Assembly: GCA_030159075.1 (NCBI GenBank)
Contig: BROG01000243.1
Location: 722,001 to 786,000, forward strand
Source: Atrina japonica
Taxonomy: Eukaryota > Mollusca > Bivalvia > Pterioida > Pinnidae
DNA length: 64,000 bases
Reading direction: 5' to 3'
This document shows positions 1 to 11,096 of this stretch, in pieces. Both the position numbers and the translations under genes were made by a program. The notes under the pieces are model-generated. The model was not told the DNA's origin. It ran no database searches and was given only the letters and a program-made list of their open reading frames with translations. The stretch's first letter is position 1, and each line of letters starts with the position of its first letter.

Positions 1-164
1 GGTTTAAATAACCAGACTTGAAAAAAAAAAAACACCGCACTAGACATTTTAGATGTTGGCGTCAGATTTGGAGTTTTCTCGCGTCTAGTCTCATCTCTTG
101 CATGTAGTGGCATTTTCATTTTCATTATCTAACTTGAGGGAATTATCGATTAGAACTACCATGT

Positions 165-318
165 TTGTATATAAGATTGATGATGTTCGTCGTTAATGAG
201 ATTTTGTTTCCTGTTACAAATGAACAAACTGTTATTGATGTGGCAAATAAACAAATGAAACCAGTACGTCCGGAAATCTTGCGACATCCTCGATTTGATA
301 TTATCATTAACCGCTCAG
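165..318 (+). CDS. possible internal exon of an unknown gene (left edge)
   Basis: An open frame runs to a stop at 350 and has protein-like composition (for example NEQTVIDVANKQMKPVRPEI). At 318/319 the sequence reads CTCAG/GTGAGA, a strong splice donor, so the coding part could end at 318. Candidate acceptors lie near 170-200 (TATATAAG or TTAATGAG). I do not recognise the protein family. No neighbouring exon on the plus strand was found, and the upstream part of any such gene would lie outside the window. It may equally be a chance open frame. Confidence 0.2.
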
Positions 319-350
319 GTGAGAAGACAGCAACTCGCCAAGGTGCTTAG

Positions 351-1440
351 TACCTTGAGATCTTGTGACACAAGGTCGAATAACAGATACGGGGTTTTTA
401 GAATTGTAAAATGATTTTTTTAATAAAATCTTAACTTTGATGAGGGATACACAGTAATTATTTTTTTATCATTAGATATTGATTGTGTGTTTTAAAAAAA
501 AGTGATATATCTTTTCTATAAGTCTTGGTCAAGTAGAAAGCTTCGGACAGGTCACATTGCTTGAAAATATATTTCTGTAGGCGTTTATCGTTGTTACATG
601 GAAGTTTGTAGAAATTTGCTCAAAGCAAATATATTACCAAATCGTTACATAAATCCTGATGCTACACGATTTCCGATACTAGTTCCGTTTGCTTGAAATT
701 TGTCACTCGATTTTTGTTGTTGATGTTGTAGTTAAGATTAAATTGTGTAAATGATGGAAGTTGTACAGTTATTTCTATGTATCTTGGAGTCTAAAATATT
801 AAAATGGACTTTGAGATAGCATTGTGTCTTTGTTTTTGATTTCTTTTATAAATCTCGGGGTCATCTAAATTAAGCTTGGTATATTTTAAAGGGGAATAAG
901 GCATGTGTTTACCAAAAATAATTTTGTATTTTTCCGGCTTATACCTCTTATATTTGATGTACAATGACAAATAAGAGCTAAACACAGGTCCTGTGTGGTA
1001 TTTATATACAAATAGTAAAGTTGAATTAGAATCGATTGCAAGTGAATAATATTACTTAATTGGGTTTCAGGATGACGCTGTATAGCACTATTATAAATCA
1101 TGAAAACGATAATTATAGTCCTTATTTGATCAGTATCCTTTAAAGTTATAGAGCTAACGTTAACTGACCTTTACAGACAATTGGGATTAGTCTGTGACAG
1201 GTGGCACTTGAGGTAGAGTCTTGGTAACAAGTCTATCTCAAGCTAGTAGGAACACCATATAATTAACACTGCCACAAAACTGTTAACCTGCATTCAAATT
1301 TTGAGGATTTTTTTCTGTTCACGTCTTTTGATTGGACAATTTATCAAATCACGTGACACTTTACCCTTTGTTTATGTTTCCTTATAAGTAAAAAGTTCTT
1401 GACGGGATATTGTTACAACAATGTAGAGGCGAACGTCTAT
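351..1440. other. AT-rich stretch without a recognised gene
   Basis: No supported coding exon was seen. The only structure is an imperfect hairpin near 1209-1245, where CTTGAGGTAGA and its near complement TCTATCTCAAG flank a short loop. Open frames on the minus strand at 791-1101 overlap one another and have no recognisable motif. Confidence 0.5.
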
Positions 1441-1469
1441 GAGGCGGCGTTTTATTTTTTATTCACTAT

Positions 1470-1590
1470 TTTCTGATATCAAAAATTAATCTTTTGATAT
1501 CAAATAATCGATTTTCTGATATCAGAAAATATTTTTTTGATATCTAAAATAATTTTCTGATATAAAAAATCGAATTTCTGAAATCTAAAC
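1470..1590. repeat. GATATC-based palindromic simple repeat
   Basis: Repeated words of the form TTTTGATATCAAA and TTCTGATATCAGAAA recur every 15-30 bases with variable AT spacers. Each word is self-complementary. A second array of the same kind lies at 4218-4330. Confidence 0.75.
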
Positions 1591-1604
1591 GAACTTCTTT
1601 AAAC

Positions 1605-2112
1605 AATTCTTGTTATCGCTATTTCTCAGAAAGTCCTGAAGGGATCTTTATAAAATTTGACATTCTCCTTGAGGTGTAGCTTTGCAGTGTACCTTTTCAG
1701 GTGGGTCGGATTACAAAATGGCTGCCAGGCGGCCATTTTATGTTTTAAAAATAAAAGTTTGTGATCACTATTTCTCTGAAAGTACTGAAGGGATCTTTAT
1801 GAAATTTGACATACAGGTTCTCCTTGACGTCTAGTTTTGCAGTGAGCATTTTCAGGTGGGTCGGATAACAAAATGCCTGCCAGGCGGCCATTTTGGATTT
1901 TAAAAATTCGTTTGTTATCGCTATTTCTCAGAAAATACTGAAGGGATCTTTATGAAATTTGACATACAGGTTCGCCTTGAGGTCTAGTTGTGCAGTGTAC
2001 ATTTTCAGGCGGGTCGTATCACAAAATGGCTGCCAGGCGGCCATCTTGGATTTTGACAATTAAAGTTTGTTATCGCTATTTCTCAGAGTTTTGAAGGGAT
2101 CTTTATGAAATA
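1605..2112 (+). repeat. tandem repeat, unit about 150 bp, 3.3 copies
   Basis: The word GAAGGGATCTTTATGAAAT recurs with GGGATC at about 1641, 1790, 1943 and 2096, a period of 149-153 bp. Each unit also carries GCTATTTCTCAG, TTTTCAGGTGGGTCGGA and a NAAATGGCTGCCAGGCGGCCA segment. The last copy is truncated. I recall similar sequence as dispersed repeats in bivalve genomes; that is not checked here. Confidence 0.8.
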
Positions 2113-2307
2113 AGACTTGTTGAAATATATGCTATTAAAGGTCAGTACAGCATCTTTTATGAATTTTAAGATATTATAAATTTGTTTTCGAATGTTACTT
2201 TTCAATCATTTTTTACCATTGAGCTCTTGTGATAGAATTGACATTAAAAGCGATTGACTAGACTGTTAACAATTCTTGAGCACGATTAATATGCAAATGA
2301 GTTTTGG

Positions 2308-2763
2308 TCAAGTTTCCCTTACTGTGCATTGGTCATGTACTCCTGATCCAGTAGAAACCTCAAAGAGAAAGTCACCTATATTGGAGTCCTGATGATAAGG
2401 GGTCTTCAAGGAAGTAGGGTGATCAAGTGCCAAAGGACAAATAGAACTGTTAAACAACAAGTTTCTCCTCAGGTTATCGATGTTGGTGTACAAACAGGGA
2501 CCAGTGTTAGGCATGTCTATGCTGAGGTTGACAGTACCCGTACATACAATTTCAAATACGATCATAAGTGACAAAAGTATCCAAGTAGACTTGTTCAAAA
2601 TCAAAACAGTGAAAACTACTACATATGAAATTGAAGGCGTCAAGACTACCATCCGTGAAATCAAAGAATCTGTTGCTTTCGAGTACAATGTAGCTTCATA
2701 CACATGATATGATTGTTCATTTCTACATAATGACTTTAGTTTTGTTTTTAATGCGGGACGCAT
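2308..2763 (-). other. coding-like patch, strand uncertain, probably decayed
   Basis: The minus strand is open for 151 codons and encodes two hydrophobic stretches, roughly residues 45-57 and 60-74, followed by a two-cysteine segment. The plus strand of the same stretch shows three shorter protein-like pieces in different frames: 2323-2389, 2426-2570 and the 3' part ending at 2706. That pattern is what a frameshifted old coding sequence looks like. No family was recognised. Either strand may be the real one, or neither. Confidence 0.25.
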
Positions 2764-3022
2764 TGTGTATAGAGGCGTGGGTAATGTGACGGTTTCATAA
2801 ATGATGTATTTATTTTTGTGTTTAGTTTTATAAGAAAAACTTCCAAAACTCTGGAATTAATTAAAGTATACTTATTTTAGTTCATAGTTACGTTTCTTTT
2901 CATGTCTTCACAAAAAGGCACGCATATTTTATCTTTGCCGTGGTACAGATAGGCCAGCTAGCATGTAATCTTATTGTATCTAATTTTGTGCAAAAGTAGG
3001 ATTGAAATCTGCAAAGCAGCAG

Positions 3023-3106
3023 CCAATGAAATTCAAGAATTATTGACCAATCAGCGTTGACCTCCGTTTATATAAATAAAGGTACCAACCTCACTCAGGG
3101 TCAGTC
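3023..3106 (+). promoter_or_regulatory. candidate RNA polymerase II core promoter (CCAAT, TATA, Inr)
   Basis: Two CCAAT boxes (3023-3027 and 3047-3051) precede TATAAATA at 3071-3078. A TCAGTC initiator-like word at 3101-3106 would place the start site about 32 bases after the TATA box, which is the canonical spacing. No downstream coding exon was identified. The promoter could belong to a solo LTR or other mobile element rather than a host gene; its immediate downstream sequence holds the four 47-bp repeats. Confidence 0.45.
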
Positions 3107-3241
3107 TGTAAGTTGCGAGTTGAACCAACAACATCAGCAAAAGTAGATATCGATTACAGTAGTAATCTGTTTATCACAGATAAACAGTGACTATTGTCTT
3201 CTAGTTTTGTATAAGTCTGAGACACAGTCACAGAATGGTGT

Positions 3242-3429
3242 TGGAGCCCTAGGTATCAGACTCTAGTGCTGAAAACACACACTAGCTGTGGAGCCCTAGG
3301 TATCAGACTCTAGTGCTGAAAACACACACTAGCTGTGGAGCCCTAGGTATCACACTCTAGTGCTGAAAACACACACTAGCTGTGGAGCCCTAGGTATCAC
3401 ACTCTAGTGCTGAAAACACACACTAGCTG
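3242..3429 (+). repeat. four exact-length 47-bp tandem repeats
   Basis: Units start at 3242, 3289, 3336 and 3383. They are almost identical; the visible difference is one G/C change (TATCAGAC versus TATCACAC). Each unit contains CTAGTG and CACTAG as inverted words and a CCTAGG palindrome, so each could form a small hairpin. The array starts about 140 bp after the candidate initiator at 3103. Confidence 0.9.
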
Positions 3430-3479
3430 GCAGTGTAGCCTAAATACATATACGAGTTCCGAGACCCAATGTAAATAAT

Positions 3480-4139
3480 TCAATCTCTGTAATTAAATTG
3501 TGATTTATTGTGATTCCCTGAAACTCTTATAATAGTTACTACAGTTAAATGACAATTCTTGTTAGAATAGTTTATAGTTGTCGTTGTATTTTATCGTTAA
3601 AGCACAAGTAGTGTTTGGTTCTTATTTGTATATATTTGTTTATGTTTATATATATTGCCCGAACCTTTAGACTCTTAACCAGGAACCAAATCAGACCCAT
3701 TATAGCCTTAAACCCCCGTTCGGAAACGTTACACATGCATGCATGCATATAACCTTCCACAATTGGGCAAACATTCAATGTCAAAAGTCCAAAAGTGAGG
3801 TTTTAGCAAGGCATGTGTATAGGGTTATACTATAATCTGGACATATTTTGTATTTTAATGTTAATTCAAAATTTTCCACTCAAAATGGAACAAATAGCTT
3901 GTTGAGGATACATTTAAAAATGTTTCTTGTTTCTTTTGCCATCGAGCTATGAGGCCATTGACCTCTTGTTATTTTACTCAATATAGGTCATGACCAACAT
4001 TTTCAGTTTTAGAGGTTGACAGGTATTGTTAAGCTATCTTCGATTATAGCAATTTATATTTTATATTGTTATAATCTTGTGAGAAATCACTTTACATATA
4101 TTTAGGTTTTAGTTCAAATTCATTGTTTAGCCACAAAAT
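3480..4139. other. AT-rich sequence, no gene seen
   Basis: Contains a short ATGCATGC run at about 3735-3747. No exon or structured element was supported. Confidence 0.4.
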
Positions 4140-4215
4140 AAGAGAAAAGAACAGTCTGTCAGAGATCAAATGAAGAACATTCGATGGGCACCAAGATCCC
4201 TCTGGGATCTCTTGT
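4140..4215. repeat. interspersed repeat fragment
   Basis: Contains the near-palindrome AGATCCCTCTGGGATCT with flanks resembling a dispersed repeat I associate with bivalves. It sits directly before the second GATATC array. Family assignment is from memory and not verified. Confidence 0.4.
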
Positions 4216-4217
4216 TA

Positions 4218-4330
4218 ATATCAGACATTCGATTTTTTTATATCAAAAAATTAATTTTTGATATCAGAACTTCGATTTTTTTATATCAGAAAATGATTTT
4301 TTTTATATCAGTCATTTTCTAATATAAGAA
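4218..4330. repeat. GATATC/ATATCA palindromic simple repeat
   Basis: Same type as 1470-1590: TTTTTATATCA and TTTTTGATATCAGA words repeated with short spacers. Confidence 0.65.
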
Positions 4331-4345
4331 AATATAGTATTTTCA

Positions 4346-4456
4346 CTAACTTTCTCACAAAATTCAGCTTAGGTTCCAGTGGGACACGAACCTGCGCTGA
4401 CAGGAAGTGAGAGGCTTCATGATTTTAAGTGCGATGCTCTAACCACTCGGCCCGAA
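4346..4456 (-). repeat. truncated tRNA-derived SINE head
   Basis: On the minus strand, GGGCCGAGTGGTTAGAGC matches an RNA polymerase III A box as in Leu/Ser-type tRNAs, and CAGGTTCGTGTCCC matches a B box. The same arrangement, with the trailing CACTGGAACCTAAGCTGA-like sequence, is seen in the fuller copy at 33786-34029. The middle of the element is absent here. Confidence 0.65.
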
Positions 4457-4559
4457 ATAACATGAATTCTGTATATCTGTAACAGCTATTTTTGTTCAAC
4501 CAGTGTCATATGAATTTGTTTTAACTAAACTGTTTCCAAGTTTAATATAAAATCTGGAA

Positions 4560-4640
4560 ATCCAGAGGTGGGATCAGGTGCCATGGAGGAGTAAGCGTCC
4601 CCTGTTGACCGGTCACAAACCCCGCGAGTCCAGTGTCAAA
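4560..4640. repeat. interspersed repeat fragment
   Basis: The words GGTGCCATGGAGGAGTAAGC and CCCCTGTTGACCGGTCACA are GC-richer than their surroundings. They resemble a dispersed repeat I recall from bivalve genomes. The family is unresolved. Confidence 0.35.
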
Positions 4641-4679
4641 TTCAAATGAGATAGGCGAGGAAGAAATCCCCATCACAAA

Positions 4680-5690
4680 TGATACAGACAACAACCGCTA
4701 AATCTATATTTAGTGAAACAGTAATCGCAAACAAAACTATTATGCCAGCTGTAAAATTTGCTGAACGTTGACATCAAACACGATTTTCGATATCCCTGTG
4801 CCAATAACTTGTCAGCAAGTACTTCACCTCTGTATGTGAAATGTTCATATATTGAACATGCACTGGCATATCGGATCATTTGAGATATAAACACCATATG
4901 CAGATGATTAAGGGATATTACAACTTAAATGTATTTCAATCAAAGCTTTACCTTCGTTTTTCTTCTTTAGTAAGTACCTCCCTCATAATTGAGTATAATT
5001 GCACCAATTTTAAAGCCCACACAGGGCGCTGTATTTACGAAGTCTAAAAAACGATTAAAAGCAGCCGTTTTTTAGATTTGGTTGACTGTAGCAAAGCTCT
5101 GAAAGCTTTAACAAAGCCGATCTATACCACTTGCACTGGAAGGATGTTCCAGTATCTGATGGCACAAGGGAAGTATGAAAACTGATATTCAGTCAACATA
5201 CTTGTTTTCTTTGCAAAATAGAAAATTTGAACCCAAAAACATGGTTTCCAAGCAATGTTTAGTGACTGCGGCAAGATATTTAAGAAAAAAAGAAAAAAAC
5301 CCAGATGTTTGACTATTGATCCATGATGTAATGTCCTTGGGTGTGATGGTCTTGACATGAGAACAACGTTATTGAGTAAGAAAGCTCACCTAAACGCAAA
5401 GAGCATTGACACGTAACACTGTTCTCGCTACGAATTTTCACACCACCTTTTTAGCGGAAGTGACAAGAACAAACATGTCTGACCGATAAAATTGCAATTA
5501 TTGATCAACCTTGCGCTCGACTTGATCTTTTTGTTCTCCTTGACTGGACGAGATCCAACAGAAACATGTTCTTGCACTACCATTTTTTTTCCGCCTAAGG
5601 ACCCCCCCCCCTTATACCTCAAGAAGTTTTTAGCTGTGTTTTGAGATGCGCCAGTGCATATTTTACCCACTTGATCTTGAAGAAGAAGAA
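4680..5690. other. no supported gene
   Basis: Minus-strand open frames at 5122-5358 and 5428-5670 have no recognisable motif, and I did not find splice sites that join them. A C9 tract lies at about 5603. A GAA-rich run at 5680-5695 would be the U/C-rich downstream element of the poly(A) site proposed at 5720. Confidence 0.35.
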
Positions 5691-5719
5691 GAAAAACGTT
5701 CAGTTTTGGCTTTGAAGAC

Positions 5720-5725
5720 TTTATT
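5720..5725 (-). terminator. candidate distal poly(A) signal for the PRL gene
   Basis: The minus strand reads AATAAA here, followed 25-45 bases downstream by a pyrimidine-rich CTTCTTCTTCTTC run. That is the usual layout of a cleavage and polyadenylation site. A nearer AATAAA lies at 10249-10244. Which one is used cannot be decided from sequence. Confidence 0.25.
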
Positions 5726-6736
5726 GCCCTTTATCATAATTATATATATACATCAATCATGTGCTGCAAAACACATGGAAAAATAGAGTTTAAGTGTCAT
5801 CATAACAACATGGAATATCTAGGGCAGAATCCTCTTAACATTTGGAATTTGATTTTTTTCTTAAAATATCTACCAATCAGAGAGTGGAGGAAGCACCATA
5901 AAAAGCATGAAGGCAAACTTGATATTCCCTTCATCAAAAGACGAGATGACAATGACTTGGTGTGTGAACCACACAGTTGAAATTAAAAACCTTCAACACC
6001 ATAAAAAAACAGGAACTCAAAGCATGAAAAAACGGACAATAAAATATGAGAGAAAAAAAAAACAAGTAAATGCAGCAATATATAGCATGCTTAAAATGAC
6101 AAAAATGTTTAAACAAAATATTCAATTTAAACAACAAAGAATCAGATGTACAAGAACTCCATTGGCTTTTATAAACAATAAATTTCAAAACAGGTTCACA
6201 GTTGATTAAAAAATAGGTATGCTCCCATTTAGTGGACAATAATTATTCGGTTATTATGTATGTCTTAAAAAACGATTTTAATAGTCTGAACATTAAAATT
6301 TATAAGTAGGATCATGCTGTATGTGGTACAGTTAGATCCACCAAATGATCTTGAATTTCAACATGCGACCTTGAGTCAATGACATTTTCTAGTGGACAAC
6401 AACATCATGACCAGAGTTTGATTTGCGGATCAGTCAATTTATCCAAAATGACCTGTAGTTATTACACGAAGCCTTGTATTGTGGTCACAACACATATCTT
6501 GGTCATGAACAGGGAGTACTTTACAAAAGAATTTCATCCTTTTATTGCAAATGATAGAATATTTCAAGAGCCATTCATCTAAATGATCTTGAACTCAAAG
6601 GCAAAAACAATGAGTGGTCATGGTTCACCCCGAGGTCATGGTCAGAATTGCTGTCATACATCACTGACTCACTAGTAACAGTTTAGAGGTATTTTGTATG
6701 TACACAGGCATAACCTACAAAAGTGTTAATTGACAA

Positions 6737-6826
6737 TTAACTCATTCACCCCTAAAGACACAATTGGACTGACCTACACCATTGATTTAAGTACAGTCCA
6801 TTGCTTTTCAGGGGAAGATGAGTTAA
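6737..6826. mobile_element. TTAA-bounded palindromic MITE, copy 1
   Basis: A 90-bp element starts and ends with TTAA. Its ends are inverted repeats: TTAACTCATTCACCCCTAAA on the left, and TTTTCAGGGG...GAGTTAA on the right, which reads TTAACTCATCTTCCCCTGAA on the other strand. TTAA target duplication is the hallmark of the piggyBac superfamily, so this is a piggyBac-like non-autonomous element by inference. Other copies lie at 8577, 47635, 49019 and 55244. Confidence 0.75.
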
Positions 6827-8576
6827 AGGTACCTTCAATTTGTATTTGGGGAGCATAAGAATCAGGATAAGGGAAAGAACCACGAATACATATTCCAAAA
6901 AATCACTTTTAAAAACTATCCACTGAGTTGATCCTGATATATCTGAATAGTTTAAAGATAAGGTCAATAGATACCTTGAAATATATATATATTTTAAATC
7001 ATCAACTTTCGAATATTGACATGGAACAAATACATTAATATACAACAATATCTGTCATACATCTCAAATACTCAAATTTACACCGTACTTGAGTGAGTGG
7101 TCAGCTTTTGTCCAGTTCACAATAAGAAAATAATAAAATGACTCGGACCTGACCAACAAGTGGTTCAGTGACCCATGGTGGTTTTCTGTTGGTGACATAT
7201 CCATGATGTTTCACTTTTCCAACCAACATTAGAAGACATTTATTTTAATAAAAAAGGGTGAAAAAAATTAAATAGGAGGTAGACTAAAAAATGCACCAAA
7301 AACCTGAGTAGATGGCGAGGAAGCTATGTATTAAAACCTCTGTTTTCTTCCTCAAACTTACCAAAGTGACCCTACCTTTCTGAATCCTTTGTTTCAATTT
7401 TTTTAGTATAGCAGTGAGAAATATTTTCTTTCCTACGATTGAGCAATAATTTAATCACTATCCTTATACACACCTACCCCAATTTGCACTGCCAAGAATT
7501 TAAGGTCCAATTCAAAATATGATCTCAATCGTATCTCTAAACAGATCTATTTCAAGATATTTTAAATTAAATCAAGCCATCTGAAAACTGGAAAAACAAC
7601 CTCTTACCAAAAACCAACGTTATTTCTATGGTGGTTGTCTAGGTTGACTCTTGGTCTCCAACAACAATGACAAAGTTTGCCAACCTCTCAAGCCAACAAA
7701 AGGGAAATGCATACTATAAGTACCAATAGAAACCATATAATTTCACTTTACATAATGTAATAAATGAAACTGATTGGCAAGAAACGTTTTAATCCTAAAA
7801 ATTATGACAAAACATGAAATGCTCTTGGATATAACAACCTATTTTCTTCTAAAGGTGAAATAGTTATTGAAGAGAAACAACAAAAATCTACTTTTTCCCT
7901 CCCCCCGAAACATGAAATGAAGTTGAACATAATAATGGCTGATCCTAAAATTATACACAAATGTTAAAATCATACACGTTTAACCTTGCTAAGACTCTTC
8001 TTGACCGACATGTAATACAAAAAATTTTCTCATTAAAACAGAAGTACAAAAATATGCCCATTTTGCCTTAAAAATACGACACACCACAGGGCAATTGCCA
8101 AGACAAGTTAATAAAAAACACTGAGAAAATGACAATATTTAACTGCTGAAGCATAATCATAAAAAATTCCCCATCCAATTTGCATCAAATTCAAATTTCT
8201 TGAACATACACTAGCTGTAGATAGCCTGACAGGTGCAATTGTATTCGTCATTGCCCATTACCCTTTGTCTTCAGATCAAACCGACGACACATTTATTGTA
8301 CACAGTAATTGTAGATTTGAACATACAGGTGTTGTTATAAGTCAGTTAAGGTTAAGTCAATTAAGACGATATCTGAAATTTTTCTCTCAAAATATGATAT
8401 AAAAAAATATATATGACTGGCAACCATAAGCATGCTGTCTTGTCAAAAAACTCTTCATCTGTGTTGCAATTAAGTCTCATATCCAAATGATAGCATAAAA
8501 ACCTTTCACAAAAAATATTGAGTACTGTACAGCACAATGTCTCTTGTGAGTAAATTTGTATTTTGCAAGTAATTCC

Positions 8577-8653
8577 TTAAACTTACAATGGACTCTTCTG
8601 TAAATCAATGATTTAGACCAGTCCAAATGTGTCTTTAGAGGTGTACGAGTTAA
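8577..8653. mobile_element. TTAA-bounded MITE, copy 2 (diverged)
   Basis: 77 bp between TTAA words. It shares ACAATGGACTCTTCTGTA and TTTAGACCAGTCCAAATGTG with the other copies. The terminal segment is shortened relative to copies 3 and 4. Confidence 0.7.
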
Positions 8654-10875
8654 TTGCAAAAGAGAAAGCCAAATATTTGTTACCATTTTCATCATCAGCA
8701 CCATTTTATTATTCTTGGTAACTTTGATTGTAATTAAATATCAGGAATATTTTGTTCTAGAGCAGTTATGACTGGTTTTTTTTTTTCATGTTATAATACA
8801 GTTGCCATGGTTCCAAATTGTTCTATCAGAAACAATAAACTTCTATGTTTGTCCAGTGACTGAAAATGAACTGCCAATCAAAATGATAAAAATAATAAAA
8901 TTCTCATATGTTTGAACAAGATTTCTGCGAGTCAAGATATATACAGAGTTTTGATGAGAAAATCTAGAATAAATTTAACTTTCGAAATTGATTAAAGTTT
9001 CGTTTACAGACCCCACAGCACTGCATCTAAATAGATAAACCAACTCTTTACCATATAAAATAAGAATTGCATTTCATAAGGAAAATTAGTGGCACAATAT
9101 TTTATCAACTTATAATTTATAGATACAAATCAAAAACATTCCTTGAGGAAATTTTGTACATACAGGGTGTTTCATAATATATAAAACCATTTCAAATTCT
9201 AATATAAACTTAAACATTACACTTTGAAACCAAAGCAACAAATCTATTCCATTTGCTATTTCATTCATACTAACAATCACTTTGCTACAACCAGAAGTTC
9301 CGATACCATGCATATTTTGTGTCTGGGTGCCAAACTGGTTAGAGTAAAGTTTTTCATGTAATACAAAATGTGTGAACACAATTAGCCATAGATGTTATCA
9401 AAAGAGTCTGCTGTCACCATTTCCACAAAAAAAAAAATAAAAAAATAAAAAAATAAAAAAAAATGTAAAAAACAGAAAAAAAGAAACACAATGAAACAAT
9501 GGCAATAGATAAAACTGGTTGTTGAATAATAAATACGGTATGAAATGTAGTGATGATCAAATCTATCGGCTTCCAATCACCAATGACGATATATGACAAT
9601 AGCCAAATGTTTTCAATGAAATTCAAACAACATACGGTTACATGCTAATTATAATATCAGATGCTGTAGTCTTCCATGTACAGACCTTAGTAAACCTTGT
9701 CTGCATATATCATGTAAGACTAGTTTAAGAAATAATTTGTGCGTCAATATAGTCGCGGATCAAATGTATAATTTTTTTTTTTCATTATAGATTAAACACG
9801 TGCATTCTGCAGCAATTGTCAAATCATTAGCACCCTATATGTTGTAAAGTGAAGGGAGAATTCAGGATTTCAGATAGGAGGGGGGGCCAGTCAATCATTC
9901 ACCAGTAAATAATTTTCATTCATTTTTTTATTTATATAGTTGTATGTTGGGTTTTTTTTTTATATATAGAACAGCTACAAAAATCCAGATTTTTCCAAAA
10001 TGATGAAGAATACATAATTTTTTTCACGAAATTAACCTGTTAACAATCATGGCACATATACAATTTTCAAATTGATTTTTCTTTTTTAAATAAAAATTGC
10101 AATCTCCTGTTCCATTTAAATATGCACTGCAGTGTCGTATTACTGGACAAAACAAATGATGAAAGAAAAAGAATATATATCATTATCATAACGAAACACA
10201 CAGGAAATGGTGAAAACGGCAAGTATATGACAATGGCAGTGTGTTTATTTTTTAATGCATCCATCGTAAGGGAATACCAGGCAACACACCGTCAGACAGA
10301 TCAAGATATATATATATATGTATTCATTTCTGCTATGCGACCCAATTGTTTGTAAAATGGCCAATCACACAGGAACAATGTATGCTGACAAGACTGTACT
10401 TACAATGTGTCAAAAAAAGAAACCAAAAAACCTAAAAATGTACTTTTTAAAACAGAAAACAGCATTACATTCGTTCAGGGAGAGTTGATATTACTATCGA
10501 TAGTAACAACAGCACCAACTGTTGACACTATTTTGTGTGCTGCATTTTAGGCTGCAAGTAGCACAACAAATTGTGTGTGTGTGCTGCTAGTTTCACAAGT
10601 ATGAAACACAACAAATATTGGATTACACTTTTCCAACAATGACTTCACAGTCTCTCGTATCAGGACTGATAGAAGAACTAAACAGATGGTTAAAAAAAAT
10701 GAACATTTCCTTATTATCATTATTATTATTTTTTTAATCTCTAGTCTCGTTAACAAACTACTGAACCTGTGTGATTAGCTTCGTACAAATGAGTAATATC
10801 CCTGATGATGTGATTGGCCAGTTAGTGGGAGAACATCACAGATAAAATGAAGCAAAATACACACAAAACATCAAA

Positions 10876-10876
<1 letters not shown>

Positions 10877-10910
<34 letters not shown>
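10877..10910. repeat. (GT)n(AT)n microsatellite
   Basis: A GTGTGTGTGT run passes directly into an ATATAT run, just downstream of the PRL stop codon on the minus strand. Confidence 0.9.
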
Positions 10911-10984
10911 GAAACAAAAATAAACAAACGTAAATCAACAGGCTAATACAGTCGTAAATAATGCAAGTTTGTGTCCTAATCGTA

Positions 10985-11096
10985 TTACATTATACAACAC
11001 TGTTTATGGCCATTGCCCCGCTGTTTGAGTCGAGATTTTGGACGGTAATGCTCTAGATATGCCAACTGTTTGGCATTGATGGCTCCTCTGCGTTTT
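10985..11096 (-). CDS. PTP4A: PRL coding exon 5 and stop (CaaX box)
   Basis: Acceptor TTTTCAG. Encodes [21 protein letters not shown], and the C-terminal CCIM followed by TAA at 10987-10985. A terminal methionine in the CaaX box usually favours farnesylation. The basic stretch before it would help membrane binding. Confidence 0.96.

Larger units (their letters stand above)
5726..10984 (-). other. possible long 3' UTR of the PRL gene, or intergenic DNA
   Basis: This 5.3-kb stretch follows the PRL stop codon on the minus strand. It has no supported exon and relatively few mobile elements: two TTAA-bounded MITEs at 6737 and 8577, plus a GT/TA microsatellite at 10877-10910. Long 3' UTRs are common in PRL genes, but there is no direct evidence that this whole stretch is transcribed. 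Confidence 0.3.

Noticed and set aside
1205..1250. Hairpin containing the let-7 seed word TGAGGTAG
   Set aside because: The arms are only about 15-17 bp with a very small loop, too short for a miRNA precursor, and the bases after the seed do not match let-7.
6600..6650. Repeated GGTCATGGTCA words suggesting nuclear-receptor sites
   Set aside because: The half-sites are short and spread irregularly, and no nearby promoter supports a regulatory role.
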